NCBI GenBank assembly: GCA_028023455.1
Contig: JAQFVV010012398.1
Coordinates: 6,720,682 to 6,784,681 of the forward strand
From: Epiperipatus broadwayi
Taxonomy: Eukaryota > Onychophora > Udeonychophora > Euonychophora > Peripatidae
DNA length: 64,000 bases
Direction of reading: 5' to 3'
A model generated the notes under the pieces. It did not search any database. It was given only the letters and a program-made list of their open reading frames with translations, and was not told where the DNA came from. Within the stretch, counting starts at the first letter, position 1. The number at the start of each line of letters is the position of its first letter. Position numbers and translations under genes: made by a program. Shown here one piece after another: positions 44,966-58,305 of this stretch.

Positions 44966-47649
44966 TGTACCGGTCGAAAATGTATGTCCATCCAAGAAGA
45001 TTTAGAATCTAGGCAAAAGTACCTCAAATCCAATCATGCGCGAGATACACAGGTCAGGAGCAATCATGAATTCTAACCTATTTGCCCATTCCCCAAATCT
45101 ATAACATTATGAACAACACCCACGGTGATATCACATAAATTCATTACATCCTGGCCCAGTGCTACAATGTTTTACATGAGACTCAACTGGTGATGATGAT
45201 GAGAGATTGAGTGAACCCCAAGATATTAAGTTACAAGTATACATAAATATAATGTTAATAATAAGATTCGAACAACTGGATTAAGTTTAAAATATAAATA
45301 TTTATTTAACATAATTGATGATGAATTTACATATATATAATTGACTCAATGCTTATAAAACAGTTTTGATTATACACATTAAAGGATATTATTAAGATTA
45401 TATTGACAAATATAAAGTTAGTGTGGCGGTTACAGGAGGCGGATTTATCAGAATGGTTTGGTGGCCGTTTTACACATAAAATACATTTATAAAGTTATAT
45501 TCGAGTTTTGCTAATTAAAAGATTTTAATATATAAGTTTATTGTTTTATTTAGATTCTTTTAATACATAAGTTTATTGTTTTAATTTCGATATTTCATTT
45601 ATAATAATTTCAATGCGGATACATTTTTGATCGGCAGTATAAAACATTATTTCTTTTATATTTTCAACATTTAATGATAGGATATAGCGAATACTCAATA
45701 TTTGTGGGAAAAGTTTATTTCAGTGAAGAGGAAGGGCAGCTTCGTGAGAAGTTGGGTTTAAACACCAACAAATAGAAAGAGAAAAACAGAATGTTTTATT
45801 ATCGCATATTATTACGATTTTACTTTGTTAAACAGGCTAAAACTAACTGTAAGAAATGGCAGTGCTAGCATAACATCAACGAGAAGAAAGGGTACATTTG
45901 ACCAGGATAAGGTCATTCTCCAATTTTATCTAATGACGGTACACGCCAGCTTTCTGCTGAGACGGTACAGGAAGAAGAGGGTTGGTAGGAAGATACTATA
46001 GGCCGGACCGTGGCAAACTATACATTGCTTCATCTACTCTAACCTGAATAATCAGGAAGTAAATGTAGACTTCTTTATAATGAGGATACGAATGACAAGG
46101 CTTTGAATCCCTGGAGTGAGGTACAGGCGATTCAAAGCAGTATATAATATATGTATTTTGAAAAGAATGACTAGTGAAATGATCATGATTCCCTGGAGTG
46201 AGGTACATGCGAATCAGATCGAAGCCATATATGGCTTATAAATAATTATATATATGCTAGCAACGCTATCATAATAATATAATTAATAAATTTAACTATC
46301 AAAGAAAATCCTTAAAATGGTTTAACAACTATGTAATAACATGCGAGTAGTAATGACCTATGTAATATAAAATCATTGATTATGAATTAACTAATATTAA
46401 TGAAGCTTGCAGTGCTCCCTACTCTCTGAATCAATATTTAAACATAAGAAGCAAAACTATAAGAGTGTAATTTATTAAACAAATTTAAGTCACCAGACTT
46501 AGTGGCGATGATGATCAATAAGAAATTTATAACACTAACGGACACCAATAGCCACCCCGGATTGCAAAATATTTATACGTTTTGTATAAATATACGACGA
46601 AACATTTAGATAAAAAATATTCATTTAAAATATAACCCAAACTTACGAAGTATTTAAAATAATTAATAAGACCTCATTTTAACTCCCCACCCCTTCCCTG
46701 TTTAATAGAAGTTCATAAGATTAAGTTTTTAGAGGCATTTATAAATAAAGGAAGAAAATATAAAAATATTATTAAACTTAAATCATAACCGCCCTAACTA
46801 ATAGAAATAATAATAAGCGTCAGTTGGATTCCATAACAATTAGGCAGCAAAGAAGTGATTAACAAAGCTTTAAGAAAAACATTAAATATAACGAAATTAT
46901 TATCTTACAAACTAAATTACAGTTAAAAGTGGATAAGACTTTTGGCTGGTTACCTCAGGATTCTTTGGAGGCAATGGCGAATCTGCTGTGGCAGGTGGCA
47001 TTTTTTGGGGCTACATTGCGGCAAGGTTCGGCTGAAAACAGCAGATGGAAATTTGGTTCTCCAAAATTTCAAATGGACATGAGGTCCCCTAGCAATGACT
47101 GACCCAACTCTAACATAACAAATTTGTAGCTTTATTTGTATCAGTTTTTGGACCCTTAGAGAATATTTATTCTAAAATAGATTTCCTGCCTCTAATGGAT
47201 CTCTATTTTAGGAGAATCTTTACTCTATTGTTAGTAAAGATTTAGTTTTAAGATAACTGTCTAAAATTAATTCAAATCAATTTCCTGCTTGGAAATGGAT
47301 TTGAATAAAACAATGTAAATAGCTAACTAAAATTCATTAGCTTTGTTTTAACTTTTACTTTTTTATTTTTAATTTACAATTTCCTGGTTTAAAACCATAA
47401 GGCCAGCTCCCCACCCTCTTAATTATTTTAGACAGTTATCTTGAATTTATATTTTATTTTATGAAAAAGAAAATTATAACGTATTACACTATAAAAATAC
47501 AATTTTAGAATATACAAAATTACCTAATAATTTTAATTATGTATAAACGCTGCTATAATATACGTTTTACATATAAAAAAAAAACATGATGACACGTGGA
47601 CAGTGGTAGAAGCATGAAACTCGACCTTGAACTAAGGTCGACTGTTTCA
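44966..47649. other. Gene-free block between TA runs, possible solo LTR
   Basis: A 2.68-kb block starting TGTACCGG and ending GTTTCA, with TA runs directly on both sides. It is less AT-rich than its surroundings (about 45,430-46,010 and 46,930-47,110). It contains short duplications: tccctggagtgaggtac at 46,109 and 46,190, and ttaatayataagttta at 45,524 and 45,566. No reading frame is convincing. TG...CA ends and position next to the LTR element suggest a related insertion, but no partner copy is in the window. Confidence 0.3.
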
Positions 47650-48204
47650 ATATATATATACACAAATAATATTATCAGCATAATACCATGACACATAACA
47701 TATTCAATCTTACTAGAACAACTTTCTATAAAGTTATTTTGTCATGCTAAAAGCATAAAATTCCAATTTTAATGTTGTACAGAACATTAAACAAAAGAAC
47801 AAAACTATTATATTAAAAGATTATTTTACAAAATTTTCAATGCCAAAAATTATAAATGAAAAAAAAAAAAATACATGGATTACATGTTTATAATAAAATT
47901 TAAAGAGAAGCATGTTAATATTGCTTATTAAAAACTTTGTTTAGGTAATTTGTTGTCTATGGATTCTTTCATCAACTGACTATGCATTTAGAAGTTTTAT
48001 CTAATAGTCTTTTTTCTTATTTGAATTTAATTTCCAACTTTTGAATTTAAAAACTATTAGAAAAAAAATCATAACTATAACATCGAGATAAAGAGTTATT
48101 TTCTTTAAAGTGACATTGTTCTTTATTGAGCTTTATGCAGTTATTTATGTTTACCAGAGTTTTTATGCCTTATATAAAAGCTTGCACTTGTACAAAAATC
48201 AATT
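47650..48204. other. Gene-free AT-rich stretch
   Basis: I see nothing beyond simple A/T runs. Confidence 0.35.
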
Positions 48205-48630
48205 TACCTATTATTAATTTGTAAATTTTTAATAATATATATATTTTTGAACAAATATTATATGAAATAAATAGATGTATAATGACAGTGGCATTCAAGG
48301 ATACTGGATGGCATAAAGTAATAATGTAAAAAAGAATGTGAAGTGAACTGGATGAATAAATACTGTGATGGATTAGTCCCATGATATACAATGATGTATG
48401 TGCACACCCATATATATATTTAAAATTTAAAATGGAGAAATAAAATTGAATTCAAGCAAAGTTTAAAAAAAGATGAAAAAATATTATTAACTGATACTGT
48501 AAATTATTAAAGATTAAATAACAAAGATTAAATAAATTTGTTTAGCTCTACAACTTAGTTTAAAATTTTTTTTATTAAAATAAAACAAATGTTGAGTAAA
48601 AATGTAAAAACATGTTCATATTTTGCTTTG
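48205..48630 (+). repeat. Diverged direct repeat, left copy
   Basis: About 420 bp that recurs at 50,495-50,880 in the same orientation. Shared words include gaaataaatag, gaataaatactg, ttattaaaataaaacaaa and gattaaataa. It is diverged and non-coding. The pair could be old LTR-like ends or dispersed repeats. Confidence 0.5.
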
Positions 48631-49299
48631 TATTAGGATTATCTTATTTATAAAGTTATATTCTTAGATTTGTAAATTAATCAATAATAATTAATTTAAT
48701 GTATCACAATTAAATGAATGAATAAAAAAACGTACAGATGACATAAAATTGTTGTTTTTTTTATTTTAAAAATAGGTATTTGTTTTTTAGTATTATAGCT
48801 TTATAGTAAAACAGTTGCCTACTAAACCTATACTAGTCAGAACCATAACTAATAGCCAGAAAACTGAAATAAAGAAGAAAAATAAGTAATATTTTGCATG
48901 GAGCAATTATTAACTGAAATATCATAGCATTATGAAAAAACTTCACTGTGTCATTGGAAATTTTAAAATGGAGCAAGACTAATAATAATCCATCAGCTTA
49001 AAAATTTTATAATTGTAAGAAAAAAAAGTTAAAATAGTCAAATTCAAAGAGAACTGCAATTTACATGTTTATATTGTAGTTTAATCTAAGAATAACACAT
49101 AATTCTAAAAATAAATAGAAATATACTTGGAAAACATATTTACAATATATATATATATATGTACAGAATTTTATATATAGATTATATATGATGTTTAGAT
49201 ACAATGATTCACTTTTGTTATATTGATGAATCTAGGATGTAACTGTTAGCAACACAAATAATGTTTGGGAAGAATGTCATAAATTCCTATTAAGTTTAC

Positions 49300-50470
49300 A
49301 GATGGCTTGTGTTCTGCAGTATTATAAACAACATAATATTCCATTCAACATCATACAGCTGTCTAATGTTGTCTGTCCATCTGAAAGTTGTTGTTTTCCT
49401 TTACAATGATATTCTTGTCCTGGGAGAAAATGAATAAATTCTCAGATATAAACTCTTCAGTTGCCAAGTTTTTCTTTATTATTATCTGATTGATCAGAAT
49501 TATTATAAGTGGAATTCAGTTCTGAAAAAAACTATAGCAAGGATAAGTCCATTACATGAAGATAAGTTTCCGCTAAGTTAGAATAAATTTACATTATTTC
49601 CCTCTAGCAAGATTTAATTTTGAAATTTATAGCCCTTAAGATAGCTTCATGGATGTCTAGATCATGTTTGTGCTTCTTTTGACCTGGTTTACCATCAGAT
49701 ATTTTTTAATTCGGTCTTGTTTTATTATGGAATCTATTTTTTTATTAGCTATTTTTTTATTAGCTTTATGTTGTCTGGACCTTTCATGGTATCTGATTTT
49801 TTCATCATTTCTGATAAATTCTTCTTTGATACTTAGACTGATCTTAGATGATCTCTGTGCTTGAAATAGTGTTGTCTATCAATGACTTGGATAACTTCTA
49901 TATGCAAGCCTTTTACACTTATAATTATTGATGGAATTTATATAGTGATTATAATAAATATACAATAATGGACTTGGGAATGTAACCACATTTCAGCAAT
50001 TTTATGTTTTTCTCATGACTCTGATGATTAGGAATTAGAACTGACAGATTACCTTATGTATCCTGTTTTATTATGTTCTAGTTGTGAGCTGATTCACATT
50101 AATCATTATGTCTCCTAAGTGACTGAACCTGTCACAGTCAAATAGATTGCTGTGTTCAACAGCTGACACAAAAAGAGGTGAGTGAATTGTTTTCTTTGAA
50201 ATAGTAAGTTTAATCCTTGTTTGACTTAAAAATGATATTTTGCTGCCTTGCTAATTAGTAATCTACTGTGAAGTTTCAGCACATTTTTTTTATTAATGAT
50301 AGTTTACATATTTTTTGATACAATGGACATTGCAAATATGCTACTCAGTTTGATTGTTATTAGCATATTATTAATTATAATGCAGGTTTTGATTGCTGAA
50401 TTAATGCCTTTCACATTATTTATCCAGATATTGACTTTGATTTTACTTTGCATTACATGATTGATTACCT
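49300..50470 (-). pseudogene. Possible very decayed LINE remnant
   Basis: Minus-strand pieces such as RFSHLGDIMINVNQL (resembling the 'F.YLG' motif after the LINE polymerase core) near 50,130-50,090, and basic helical stretches near 49,830-49,680. No catalytic motif survives. The call is weak and rests on motif flavour only. Confidence 0.25.
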
Positions 50471-50494
50471 TTGTTCAAAAATTGGTTATCTATC

Positions 50495-50880
50495 ACTAAT
50501 TTGTAATTTAATATTATTTATAAAAACATTATTTGAAATAAATAGGTGTGCAATGATAGTAGTGAAATACATCAATTGAATAAATACTGAGACAGATTGG
50601 TCTCATGGCAGCCAATAAAGTAGGTGTGCACAAATATATTTAAAGCTTCAAAAGTAAAAGAAAATGAATACTGACAAGAACACATGCATATAATTATTTG
50701 AAAATAGTGATTAAATACTATTATTAGCTGATACTGCAAATTGTTTGCAATCAAATACCAATGATTAAATAAACTTCTGTAGCCCTGCAACATAAATAAG
50801 CATTTGCTTTATTAAAATAAAACAAAAGTTAAAAAAAAAACAGAGAAAATATAAAAATTCTGTCACATTTTGATTTTACA
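50495..50880 (+). repeat. Diverged direct repeat, right copy
   Basis: Partner of 48,205-48,630; see that entry. 50,880-51,225 to its right shows nothing recognisable. Confidence 0.5.
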
Positions 50881-51224
50881 ATAGTTCCCTTGTTCTTAAA
50901 CCTCTATTTTTTAGATTTGTAAATTGTATTATTGGACATTGTATTAATTAACATAAAAAAGACACTACCTAATGATTTCCTGATAAATTGCAATGAAAGT
51001 AAAAACAGTCTCAATTTAACCAAATGAATCAAACTATTATTTATGTTCATTACTGTCCATGCATTCTCTGACTATAGAATTTAACCTACTGTTACTTTTA
51101 AAAATATATATTTATTTATAATGAAAACTTTTACATATAATCAATCATTAAACAAGGTCTAGCACCTCTCATTATATTAAGAGTTGTAATTATGAATAAG
51201 ACAATCAATGATGATTAGAGTATA

Positions 51225-54200
51225 TTAGACCAAGAGTGCAGTGTTCAAGTATGACCATGTGTCCTTAATCACTTTTTTTGATGAATAACCTTCATCCCTT
51301 TTTTTGATTTTCTCCAAGGTGTTACAAAATAATTGAATTACTTCTGATTTTCCAATAACTATCTTACATCTGGTTTTCCATAATGAGAATACAGTGAAGA
51401 TTTGCAATTCTGATCAGCCCAAATGTTTTGTAATTTATACAGTCTTATATTGAGGTGATGCAATTCGCTCCCATTTGGGATTAGTCGTAGATGAATTTCC
51501 AGACTTTGTCATATCATGTACATGCTCCAATTAGGTGTTCAATTGTTTCATCTTCTTGCCCACACAATTGGCATATAGGGTCAAGTTTTTTGAAACCCCT
51601 TTTATATACAAGAAACCAATTGGTGGGCAAAGTGTCATGATTTAATTTGATTACAAAATCAATGAATTTCAGCTCCAATGCCCAGAATTTAGTTCTTGAT
51701 AAGAGCTTATTGTTAGTTAGATTTAGTTTACTTGGCAAACATTGTAACTCTGGATTCATTAGGTGATATGCTTCCCATAGCCTGATCTTATTTGTGAATG
51801 GTAGTTGTTCTGGTGTAGTAATCTTATTTGCGAATGGTAGTTGTTCTGGTGTAGTGAATTTCCTTAGGTATTTATTTAATTTCATTATCCAATTCTCCTT
51901 TGGTGGTGGATGGTCAGTGGGGCAAGATGATTTGCATGATCTCATGATACCTGTATAGTAGGGTCCAATTAACAATTAGAGTATAGGCTCTTTGGGTGTA
52001 GATGGCTGGAATTGAATGTAAAGAGAGGTCACTAAGTTTTTTAGACAATTGGATTTTACTTAAACCTATGGCCACCATTCCTCTGCTCCAAAGTATCCTG
52101 GAGCACATAGAGTTAATTTTGTTTATAAAGTTCTTATTCAGATTTATGATTGGAAGCAAGTAGGTGATCTTTGTAAATATTTTAGTGTTCAGCAGTGTCA
52201 CCTTTCCCTGGAGGGAAAGATAAACTTTGGACAATGAGTTGGTTAATCTTTCTATTGATTCCAATATTGCATTTTGTATTTTTCTTTTATCATTGCTCTT
52301 GGTGACCTGGCTATGGGAAAGCCGAGAAATTTTTGGGGTTCTGCTATAAATTTGGCTGTAACTTTCTTTCCAGTAGTGATTTTCCAGGCTACTGACTTAT
52401 AAATATTAAAATTGAGTCCGTAATCAGCTGTGTATTTGTCCAGTATTTTATACAGCAGGTTTAGATATTTGATTGATGGCAAAATTACTAATATGTCATC
52501 CATGTATGCTATTATATTAATTGATTTTTTAATCCCAGGAATATAAGTACCAGGGAGCCTTCTCTCTATGTCTATCAAGATGGGGTTAATGTATGCTACA
52601 AAGCATAGGGTGCTTAGGGGTTAACCCTGTGGAGCCAAGAGTGTAGGTTTGAAGCCAGAACCTATTTTACCATTTAAGGTGGTGAAGATATTTTGGTTCT
52701 TCAATAGGCTGTCTATTATTTGGATATATGTATCTGAGGTGGAGTACTCAGCCAGCACCTCCAAAAGCTTGTTGATCCTGACTGAGTCAAAAGCTGCTGC
52801 TATATCCAGCTGTATTGCAAGGGGCTTTGAATTTTTTTCCCATCTTACAAGGTCCACCACTAGATTTACCTGGCCTATTGTGTTAATCATTGATGTCCCC
52901 TTTTTTGCGAATTGAGAGTCAGAAATAAATTGTAGAATTTTTCCTTGAATATTGTTCTTAATCACAAATTTGATGATTTTAATTAGCAGAGGGGTCATCA
53001 AAATGGGCTTTAGACTGGATAGTTCAGTTAATGATTTGTTTTTCTTAAGGAAGGATATGAGAGCAATGGGTTATATATCAGCTATATCCCTTTGTCCATT
53101 TGCCAGGAAGTTAATCATCTTTAACATAATAGAAATTGCAAATTGACTGAGGGGTGATGTCAACTTGTTCTTCAACATCAACTCTGTTATCTCATGATCC
53201 ACTTGATTCCTGTGGGACCCCCACACAGCCCTCTGAGACCTCCATGCCTTCTGAAAGTTTTTACGGAAGTACTCTCGAATTCTCTCAAGCATCAATGTTT
53301 CTGCGTAAGTTCTTCCTTCAGTTGTTATGGCTACTGATGTCACCTGCTTATGTACTACACCCATCACCCATCTAAAATATCTTCTTGTCCAGAAGTTTTG
53401 TGCTGTGAGGTAGATCTTAGCCCTCTTGATAGATATGTATTCCACAAGGGACTTTTGTTTTATTGTATTGTAATTTGAGTTTGATAATTTCATCAATGCT
53501 TGATGAATTGGATGGTGTCATTTTCAACTGATCTGCTATCTGACCCAGTTTTCTTAGGAGTCTAGTTGCACTTTTCAGTCTCTGAGAGTGATGGGAAATT
53601 AATGATTGGAGGATTCTGATGAGCAAAAACCAGGCATTCTCAGCTGATATAGACAGGATATTTATCTTGTTTAAAATAAATATAGGCTTCTGATATGATA
53701 GCCTCTGTCATGTCCACTTTAGTTAACATTCTCAATCTTTTACCACACTTTTCCCCCAGAATCCACTCCCCCATTGGCCTCTATTTTCACTACTAATGCC
53801 ATGTGGTCTAAAAAAGCCACCAGCTCAAGAGTCACTTCAATCAGAAAGTGGATCTCTGATGTGTAGTAGAATAAGTCTATGAGTAAGCTGTATTTGCGGG
53901 TGTAGAAGAAGCATGACCCTTGGGGAAAGAAACCTTCTCCACTCATCAGTTTCCTGTTTAATAAGTATAAAAATTTCTTATTAAAAATATCATATTTTAA
54001 ATTAAAATCACTAAGCAACACTGAAGAGGATGAATTGGATGCAAGAGTCATATTTATAACATGGATTAGTCTATAAAATACTGTAGTGGAATTTTGTGCA
54101 TAGTTGTAAATGATGTTTAGTAGAAATCCACCATAGTTGATGTTAAGGATAATTAAAGTCATCTGGAGCCATTTCTTTGTTGATCAGTGGACCCACCCTA

Positions 54201-54400
54201 CCAGATGCAGTCTGTCCAATTGCTAATTTGCAATAACCCAAGTTCCCCAGCATTTCTTCAATTTTGTGATTGGAACCCTGGAGAAATTTCATTTTTTCCA
54301 TTAGAAGAACATTGGGTGAAGTTTTCTTAATCCAATCATTAATTGCATAAACTCTATTTAGTGAATTAAGTCCTCTTACATTGATCCTGCAATTTTCAAA
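51225..54400 (-). pseudogene. LINE ORF2: APE endonuclease plus reverse transcriptase, frameshifted
   Basis: Successive minus-strand frames give the full domain order of a non-LTR retrotransposon ORF2. Endonuclease (about 54,400-53,740): NVRGLNSLNRVYAINDWI, the LMEKMK position of the catalytic Glu, LLSDFN (SDFN for GDFN), and LDHMALVVKI (DH motif). Linker: 53,496-53,071. Reverse transcriptase (53,001-52,250): LAIQLDIAAAFDSV, LLAPQG and the catalytic AYMDDILVI. Thumb: SLSKVYLSLQGKVTLLN. C-terminal zinc-binding region (51,600-51,514): DPICQLCGQEDETIEHLIG. A tail with LIMENQM follows near 51,400. At least six frameshifts or stops break it. It would copy the element's RNA at a nicked target site. 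The clade is not assignable by eye. Confidence 0.8.
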
Positions 54401-54455
54401 AGCAATAATCTGCAGTTATTTCTAACTCTCAGAGATTGAAATCATTATTTCCTTT

Positions 54456-56856
54456 TTAGAAATATGCCCTCCAATAACTCTTTTTAATGTCTAGCCTTTT
54501 GTTTTCCTGGGCTGTTTTTTCAGGTCTTGTAGTTCCATCAGGTGGGTCATCTGGTTTATTTTGACATAAATCTTTTGTAGATGCAATTTTGTCTAAAGGT
54601 CCCTGATCAAATTTTAGACTTGCTTGATCCTTTTCTTTTGTATTTCTTTTTGATTTAGCTTCAGATGTTTCCAGGGTTGTTTTCTTTTTTTTTTTGTCCA
54701 TATTTTTTCCTATTCTGTTTCAGGTTGATTTCATGCCTTGTACACTTGTTTCACTGTAAAAAGTGTTCTGCTCCTGTATTTTATCATCATCAGAGCTAGA
54801 TCTGCCTGATTTCTCCAAGTTTCCTGGGTTTTTCTCTTCTTTTGCTGTTGATGCTTTGATTTATTTTATTTTTCCACCTCCACTTCTTTCTGGATTTTTA
54901 TTTCCATCTTGCTCACTTTTTCAGGTGTAAATTTATTATTCTTGCTTCTGTTTGACCCTCTTTTGTTTAATTTATTTCCATCTTTAAGAGAGGGAGAGTC
55001 TTCTTCCTTTTCTGAATGTTCTTTTTCTCTTCCACCATATTGGTACTTGAGTCCATGTCACTATTTTCTTCTATTTCTTCAATTATTTCTTCCATGAGTG
55101 TTGCATCTGAATGTTCATCTGTCTCATCATACTTTACACTGTCTAAGCCTGATGTATTTATCTTGTTTGAATTTTCATTAGTTTTATTATTTGCTTCTAA
55201 TTTCTTGTCATTTGTTTAGTTTTCTTTGCTAGTTAATTTTGGGCCATCTACTTTTGATCCTATAGATACACCCATTGCAAATTTCGTGATGGCTTGCCTC
55301 TCAATAGTTTGAGTTGAGTCCATTTGTACAAGTTTGATTTCTTTATTGTATGGCAATATCAATGAGGAGTTGTTTGAACTTCCTGTCCTTCTTGTGCAAT
55401 TATGTACTCTATTCTTAATAACACGAGGCCACATATTCTTGCTCTACAATCTTTGATCAGGTGAGTCCTCTGTAAACAATAAAAGCACTGGGGTTGTACC
55501 CCCTGAAAGGACAGCATCATTGGTAATCCATAAAGTGAAATAATGGTTGGAATATCTGTCAGATTGATTGCAGCTTTCAAGATAAAGAGGAACAAGGCTA
55601 TGTTGTAGAGCACTGCCTCCCCTATCCTATATTCCAAAAGGTAGCAGAAGTTAGAGGTTATTCCTAACTTTTCCAAAATATTCTGTGTTTTTCTTGAATA
55701 TTGATTAGATAGTTTTTACTCTCCTAATAGCACCACAGGTCAGTTGGTGTTAATGGAACAGAGGAATTTGTTTCCAATTGACCTAATGCTATTTTTAAAA
55801 TTGTTTTTCTCTCCCCAAGATTTGAATTCTACCACTAGATAGTGGTCATTTGGGTGAATAAGGACTTTGTGTATTCCCTCTCCTAGGTTCTTTTCTTTGA
55901 TCAAGGTGTAGAACTGGTCTATTGAAAATTTAAATAATGAGCATCTATTATTTGTAATAGAAACAATTAATGTCTTATCATTGGGATAGTTCATAAAGGA
56001 TTTATATAGCAAGTCTGAGACTGTACTGCTGAAATTGTTATTTAATTCCTGGTATTCTTCTTCAGTGTAATTCATTATGTTGACATGCTGGTCTTTTGAT
56101 GACTTTTATGAATAATCATATTCCTCATATATATTGTTGTCCATTAGGTTAATCAAAGAGTCTTGAATTCCTTCTAGTTGGTTATTTCCTAACATTTTTT
56201 GATCGTTATTATTTGCAATGTTTGCATATGTTGGCATTTTTTAAGAAATGGTTTGATTGTTAGTTCCTTCCTGTATGTAGATTTGGTTAGTGATATTTTT
56301 ATCCATGTTTGTATCTCTAGAAATGACATTTATTTGTGAGTTATCTATGCTTTTTTCATTTCCTAAACTTTTACTGAGATCATTGATATTATTCACAATT
56401 TTTTTAAATTTTGGTTAATTTTTAGATTTGGATTGTTTGTTTGTCTCTCCCTGTGTGTAGACTAGTTAGTAGTATTTTTTTTCTGTGCATATATCTCCAG
56501 AATTAGCTTTTTTGTGTGTTATCAATGGTTTTTCTATTTTCTGAAATTTTAGCGGTGGAGATGATTTTATTAGCCTCCATCGGTTTAAAAATCTCTGCAG
56601 AAATTTTGAAATCTAGATTCTGTTTAATTTTGATTACATTATCATTGAAAACTTTTTTGGATTCAACTTTTTTATTATTGAGAGGTGAAATTTTGCTATA
56701 TTCATCATTTAAAATGGTTTTCTTAATCTTTGCAAAATTTTCTGATTCATTTCCATGAGGGTTATCGTTATTGCTAGTGGGCATATTGGATATAATATTG
56801 TAATTAGAGTTATTCTTGCAAACTGCAGATTCAGCCTCTTCTTCACTTCTCATCAA
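54456..56856 (-). pseudogene. LINE ORF1: Gag-like RNA-binding protein with CCHC knuckle, broken
   Basis: Upstream of ORF2 on the same strand. Order: a polar N-terminus (56,856-56,503), a central domain (56,075-55,740; SLFKFSIDQFYTLIKEKN, HPNDHYLVVEFKSWGEKN, IRSIGNKFLCSI), a further piece (55,676-55,359) with one CCHC zinc knuckle CFYCLQRTHLIKDC, and a Lys-rich C-terminus (54,701-54,456). The layout matches ORF1 proteins that bind LINE RNA. Stops and frameshifts separate the pieces. The central domain is clearly related to the plus-strand frame at 60,686-61,249. Confidence 0.7.
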
Positions 56857-56869
56857 ATAAAAAGTAAGT

Positions 56870-57313
56870 AAAGATACTTACCTTAACTCTGGTACTCAAA
56901 TTTCCCCTTCCACTCCCCTCCCTCTTTATAAACTTTGATAATTTTCTGGAGCTTAAATGAAGTGAACTTTCTGTGACAATCGCCACCTAGCGATATACTA
57001 CTGTTATAAGTCTTGATTAGTAGTAATAATATAAGGTTAAAGCTAAAGATTTTTGCTATATACAGACAAAGGCTTAAACATTAATTTAAATGAAACTTTC
57101 TAAATGTTTATTTTTTATTGGTTTTTGATTAAGTGGTCAAATCTCACATCGATAAATAATTTTGAAATAATGCATTCATCAAAAACTTAAATCTTTTTAT
57201 AGATACTAGATATATATTTATTTATAATAAGATATTTAAAAAAAGATTTTTTACAAAGTTCTTATATCAATTTTTTGACTAAGTTACTTATAATTAATTT
57301 CTCACTTTTATTT
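56870..57313. other. LINE 5' flank, no gene
   Basis: Presumably the 5' untranslated region of the LINE and flank. I see no promoter I can defend. Confidence 0.35.
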
Positions 57314-57964
57314 ATAATAATGTGAAAGCTAAACACCTTCAAACAGATACGCTTTAAAAATGCTTACGTGACAGCCAATCAGATGAAATAATGGCATCAC
57401 ATGGGACTCTAAATTCTAAAACACAAGCCAGAACTATTAGAAAAAGATGGGACCCATCTTAATCTATGCCTCAATTATATTTAAATAAGCTAGACTAAAG
57501 CATTTTGAACTAAGAGTGTGAAGCTTAAATACCTTCACATTTAATCCACTAAATATTATATATATAAATTAACAACGCGAAATCATCCGATTTACAACGA
57601 AGCAATATTTTAAATCTAATGAAATATTGAATATATTTACATTTATTAATATCATTTCATTAGATTTAAAATATTGCTTCGTTGTAAATCGGATGATTTC
57701 GCGTTGTTAATTTATATATATAGATTTAGTGGATTAAATGTGAAGGTATTTAAGCTTCACACTCTTAGTTCAAAATGCTTTAGTCTGGCTTATTTAAATA
57801 TAATTGAGGCATAGATTAATATGGGTCCCATCTTTTTTTAATAGTTCTGGCTTGTGTTTTAGAATTTAGAGTCCCATGTGATGCCATTATTCCATCTGAT
57901 TGGCTGTCACGTAAGCATTTTTAAAGCGTATCTGTTTGAAGGTGTTTAGTTTTCACGTTATTAT
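57314..57964. repeat. 650-bp near-perfect palindrome (foldback element)
   Basis: Arms 57,314-57,625 and 57,654-57,964 are reverse complements with few differences, around a 28-bp spacer. The pairing runs from 'aaagctaaacacc' at the outer edge to 'taaatctaatgaaat' at the loop. It is non-coding, and the interior is less AT-rich than the flanks (ttaacaacgcgaaatcatcc). It is a large foldback/MITE; no terminal motif identifies its superfamily. Confidence 0.8.
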
Positions 57965-58305
57965 AATATTATCTGTTTACGCTTAAATTGAATATATTTA
58001 CACTTTTATTTATGAAATTATTTTTTTGAAAATGTATTGAACATTATTGTAAATGTTTCACACAGTTTTTATCTGAAGAGCTCTTGTAACATCTTTGCAA
58101 TTCTACAACCATAATAAAACAATCTCACCACAAGCAAAATCTTAATGACTAAAGTAATATTCTCTCCATTTATTTTTATTTTTTTTGCTTTTATTATCCT
58201 AAAAATATTTTCTGCAAATTTTCCATTAGAGTTTTGAAGCAATGAAATTATTCTTTTATGATTGTCCAGGTCTATGCATTTTTAAAATGTGAGATTATTG
58301 CACTA

